Assembly (NCBI GenBank): GCA_035252155.1 | Contig: DATFDL010000186.1 | Span: 1-15,692, forward strand | Direction of reading: 5' to 3' | Source: JAICLL01 sp035252155 | GTDB lineage: Bacteria; Planctomycetota; Planctomycetia; Pirellulales; JAICIG01 | DNA: 15,692 nucleotides | Shown here: in pieces, positions 14,943-15,692 of the stretch | Position numbering within the stretch: the first letter of the stretch is position 1 | Layout: each line of letters starts with the position of its first letter | Position numbers and translations under genes: made by a program | Notes under the pieces: generated by a model | What the model was told of the DNA's origin: nothing | The model's database searches: none | What the model saw: the letters and a program-made list of their open reading frames with translations, nothing else

Positions 14943-14974
14943 GCAAGCTTGCGGCTTTTTAAGGGAAGCTTCCC
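14943..14974. promoter_or_regulatory. Pair of AAGCTT-centred palindromes, possible operator
   Basis: GCAAGCTTGC (14943-14952) and GGGAAGCTTCCC (14963-14974) are both perfect palindromes with the same AAGCTT core. Their centres are 21 bp apart, two helical turns. They lie between two divergent candidate promoters, and the second overlaps the -35 box of the rightward one. The geometry suits a dimeric regulator acting on both genes, but no regulator gene is present and chance is possible. Confidence 0.4.
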
Positions 14975-14998
14975 AGTCCCCGGACGGCTCTTTATAAT
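14970..14998 (+). promoter_or_regulatory. Candidate sigma-70-type promoter of the rightward gene
   Basis: TTCCCA (14970-14975, 4 of 6 to TTGACA), a 17-bp spacer, then a perfect TATAAT (14993-14998). Expected transcription starts near 15005, giving a leader of about 36 nt before the ATG at 15041. The -35 overlaps the right palindrome of the pair at 14943-14974. Confidence 0.6.
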
Positions 14999-15040
14999 GC
15001 AACGCTCGATCAGGACGAATTTCCTTGTAGTTGGCAAGTT

Positions 15041-15692
15041 ATGAGTGAGAACGAAAAGTCGAGTCATTGGCAATCGCTGGCCTCCGAGCTTGGCGCCGAG
15101 ACTGCCCCTCGCCCCGTGAAGCCGCAAGTTCGTCCACCCGCGGTGGCGCCGCGGGAGAAAAAGAAGTCGGCCGCTCCGCCCCCCAGCCCTCCCAAGGGCA
15201 ACTGGCAAGACCTGGCCGTGTCGCTGGGCGTCGACGTACCTCCGCCTCCGCCCAAGCCGGCCGCGGCGGCGAAGCCAGTTGAAGCCAAGCCGGTTGGCTC
15301 GACTCCGCCTGCACGCCCCGCCCGTCCGGCACGCGAAGACCGCGAACCCCAGCGGCGGCGATCGCGAGATCAGGATTCGGAAAGATCTTCGCATCGTCGG
15401 CACCAACCCGATCGCCCTACCCGTCCAGCCAGTCCACAGCTCGGGCCGTCGAGCGGCGAGGCGGTCGAATATGTCCACGCCGAACACGTCGATGCCGAGC
15501 TCGTGGGCGCCGAGTTTGTCGATGACATCGACCTCTTGGAAGACCTCGATGGACCGTTGGCCGCGCGCGACGCAACGGCCGAGCCGCGGGGCGATGCCGC
15601 TGGCCAGCGAGAGGACGATCAGCCGGGCGGCCGCCGGCGGCGTCGGCGGCGACGCGGGGGCCGACATTTGCGCAAGGAAGCAGAAGCCGCGC
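15041..15692 (+). CDS. Disordered Pro/Arg-rich protein, 5' part only (runs off the window)
   Basis: An open frame from ATG 15041 runs to the window edge without a stop: 217 full codons, C-terminus missing. The start fits the promoter at 14970-14998. The visible part looks intrinsically disordered. It has two copies of a W-Q-x-L-A-x-x-L-G motif (10-18 and 55-63) separated by Pro/Lys-rich linkers, an Arg/Ser-rich stretch (96-120), an acidic stretch with repeated V-x-A-E (142-170, e.g. YVHAEHVDAELVGAEFVDD), and an eight-Arg run flanked by Gly (198-205). Such basic low-complexity regions often bind RNA or DNA, but no family was recognised. The folded domain, if any, lies beyond the window, and identity should be decided from there. 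Confidence 0.8.
   Translation, partial: MSENEKSSHWQSLASELGAETAPRPVKPQVRPPAVAPREKKKSAAPPPSPPKGNWQDLAVSLGVDVPPPPPKPAAAAKPVEAKPVGSTPPARPARPAREDREPQRRRSRDQDSERSSHRRHQPDRPTRPASPQLGPSSGEAVEYVHAEHVDAELVGAEFVDDIDLLEDLDGPLAARDATAEPRGDAAGQREDDQPGGRRRRRRRRGGRHLRKEAEAA

Noticed and set aside
14875..14946. 24-codon N-terminal extension of the Gly/His-rich protein
   Set aside because: The internal ATG at 14874 has AAGGAG at good spacing and begins directly with a standard signal peptide; the extension also covers the candidate -10 box.
15039..15332. Minus-strand frames opposite the right-edge gene
   Set aside because: The plus frame from 15041 stays open to the window edge, has a good promoter and contains internal motif repeats; the minus frames are its shadows.

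Overview
The window looks like a chromosomal stretch from a high-GC planctomycete, most likely of the Pirellula/Pirellulales type. The main reasons are a secreted DUF1549/DUF1553 (PSCyt2/PSD1) protein with a haem-type CxxCH, which is a planctomycete hallmark family; weak or absent Shine-Dalgarno sites before most genes; a Gly/Tyr/His-rich secreted TPR protein; two DUF4058 loci; and gene-to-gene gaps filled with short palindromic repeats. This is inferred from protein families and style, not from a marker gene.

Layout: 1-284 is gene-free and holds an A/T-tract inverted repeat. 285-2642 (+) is a complete phosphoketolase (xfp). It ends 4 bp from the stop of a convergent 1007-residue exported protein built of about 27 TPR units (2647-5670, -). 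Next on the minus strand are a small cupin (5906-6304) and, just upstream of it, a wrecked DUF4058 gene (6344-6627) with a premature stop, a frameshift and a deleted middle. 6628-7304 has no gene but holds a three-hairpin element and a 338-bp composite inverted-repeat element. 7305-9584 (+) is the DUF1549/DUF1553 protein, facing an intact DUF4058 gene (9630-10376, -). From 10465 to 14874 the genes are on the minus strand: a doubtful 60-codon ORF, peptidase T (pepT), a sarcosine/N-methyltryptophan-oxidase-like flavoenzyme and a Gly/His/Tyr-rich TPR protein. A divergent promoter region (14875-15040) then leads into a disordered, Arg-rich protein that runs off the right edge.

The genes do not form one pathway or an obvious operon. 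They read as housekeeping or accessory metabolism (phosphoketolase, peptidase, amine oxidase, cupin) plus exported or envelope proteins. No defence system, prophage, insertion sequence with a transposase, CRISPR array, rRNA or tRNA gene was recognised.

The least explained part is the non-coding DNA. A family of 17-nt hairpin cores shows apparently compensating stem changes (6954-7187). Three A/T-tract inverted repeats share a layout, and two of them bracket the oxidase, one supplying its stop codon. A pair of AAGCTT-centred palindromes lies exactly 21 bp apart between divergent promoters. The clearest gene-level result is the decayed DUF4058 copy, whose tail reads in frame into the cupin and would mislead start-codon prediction.
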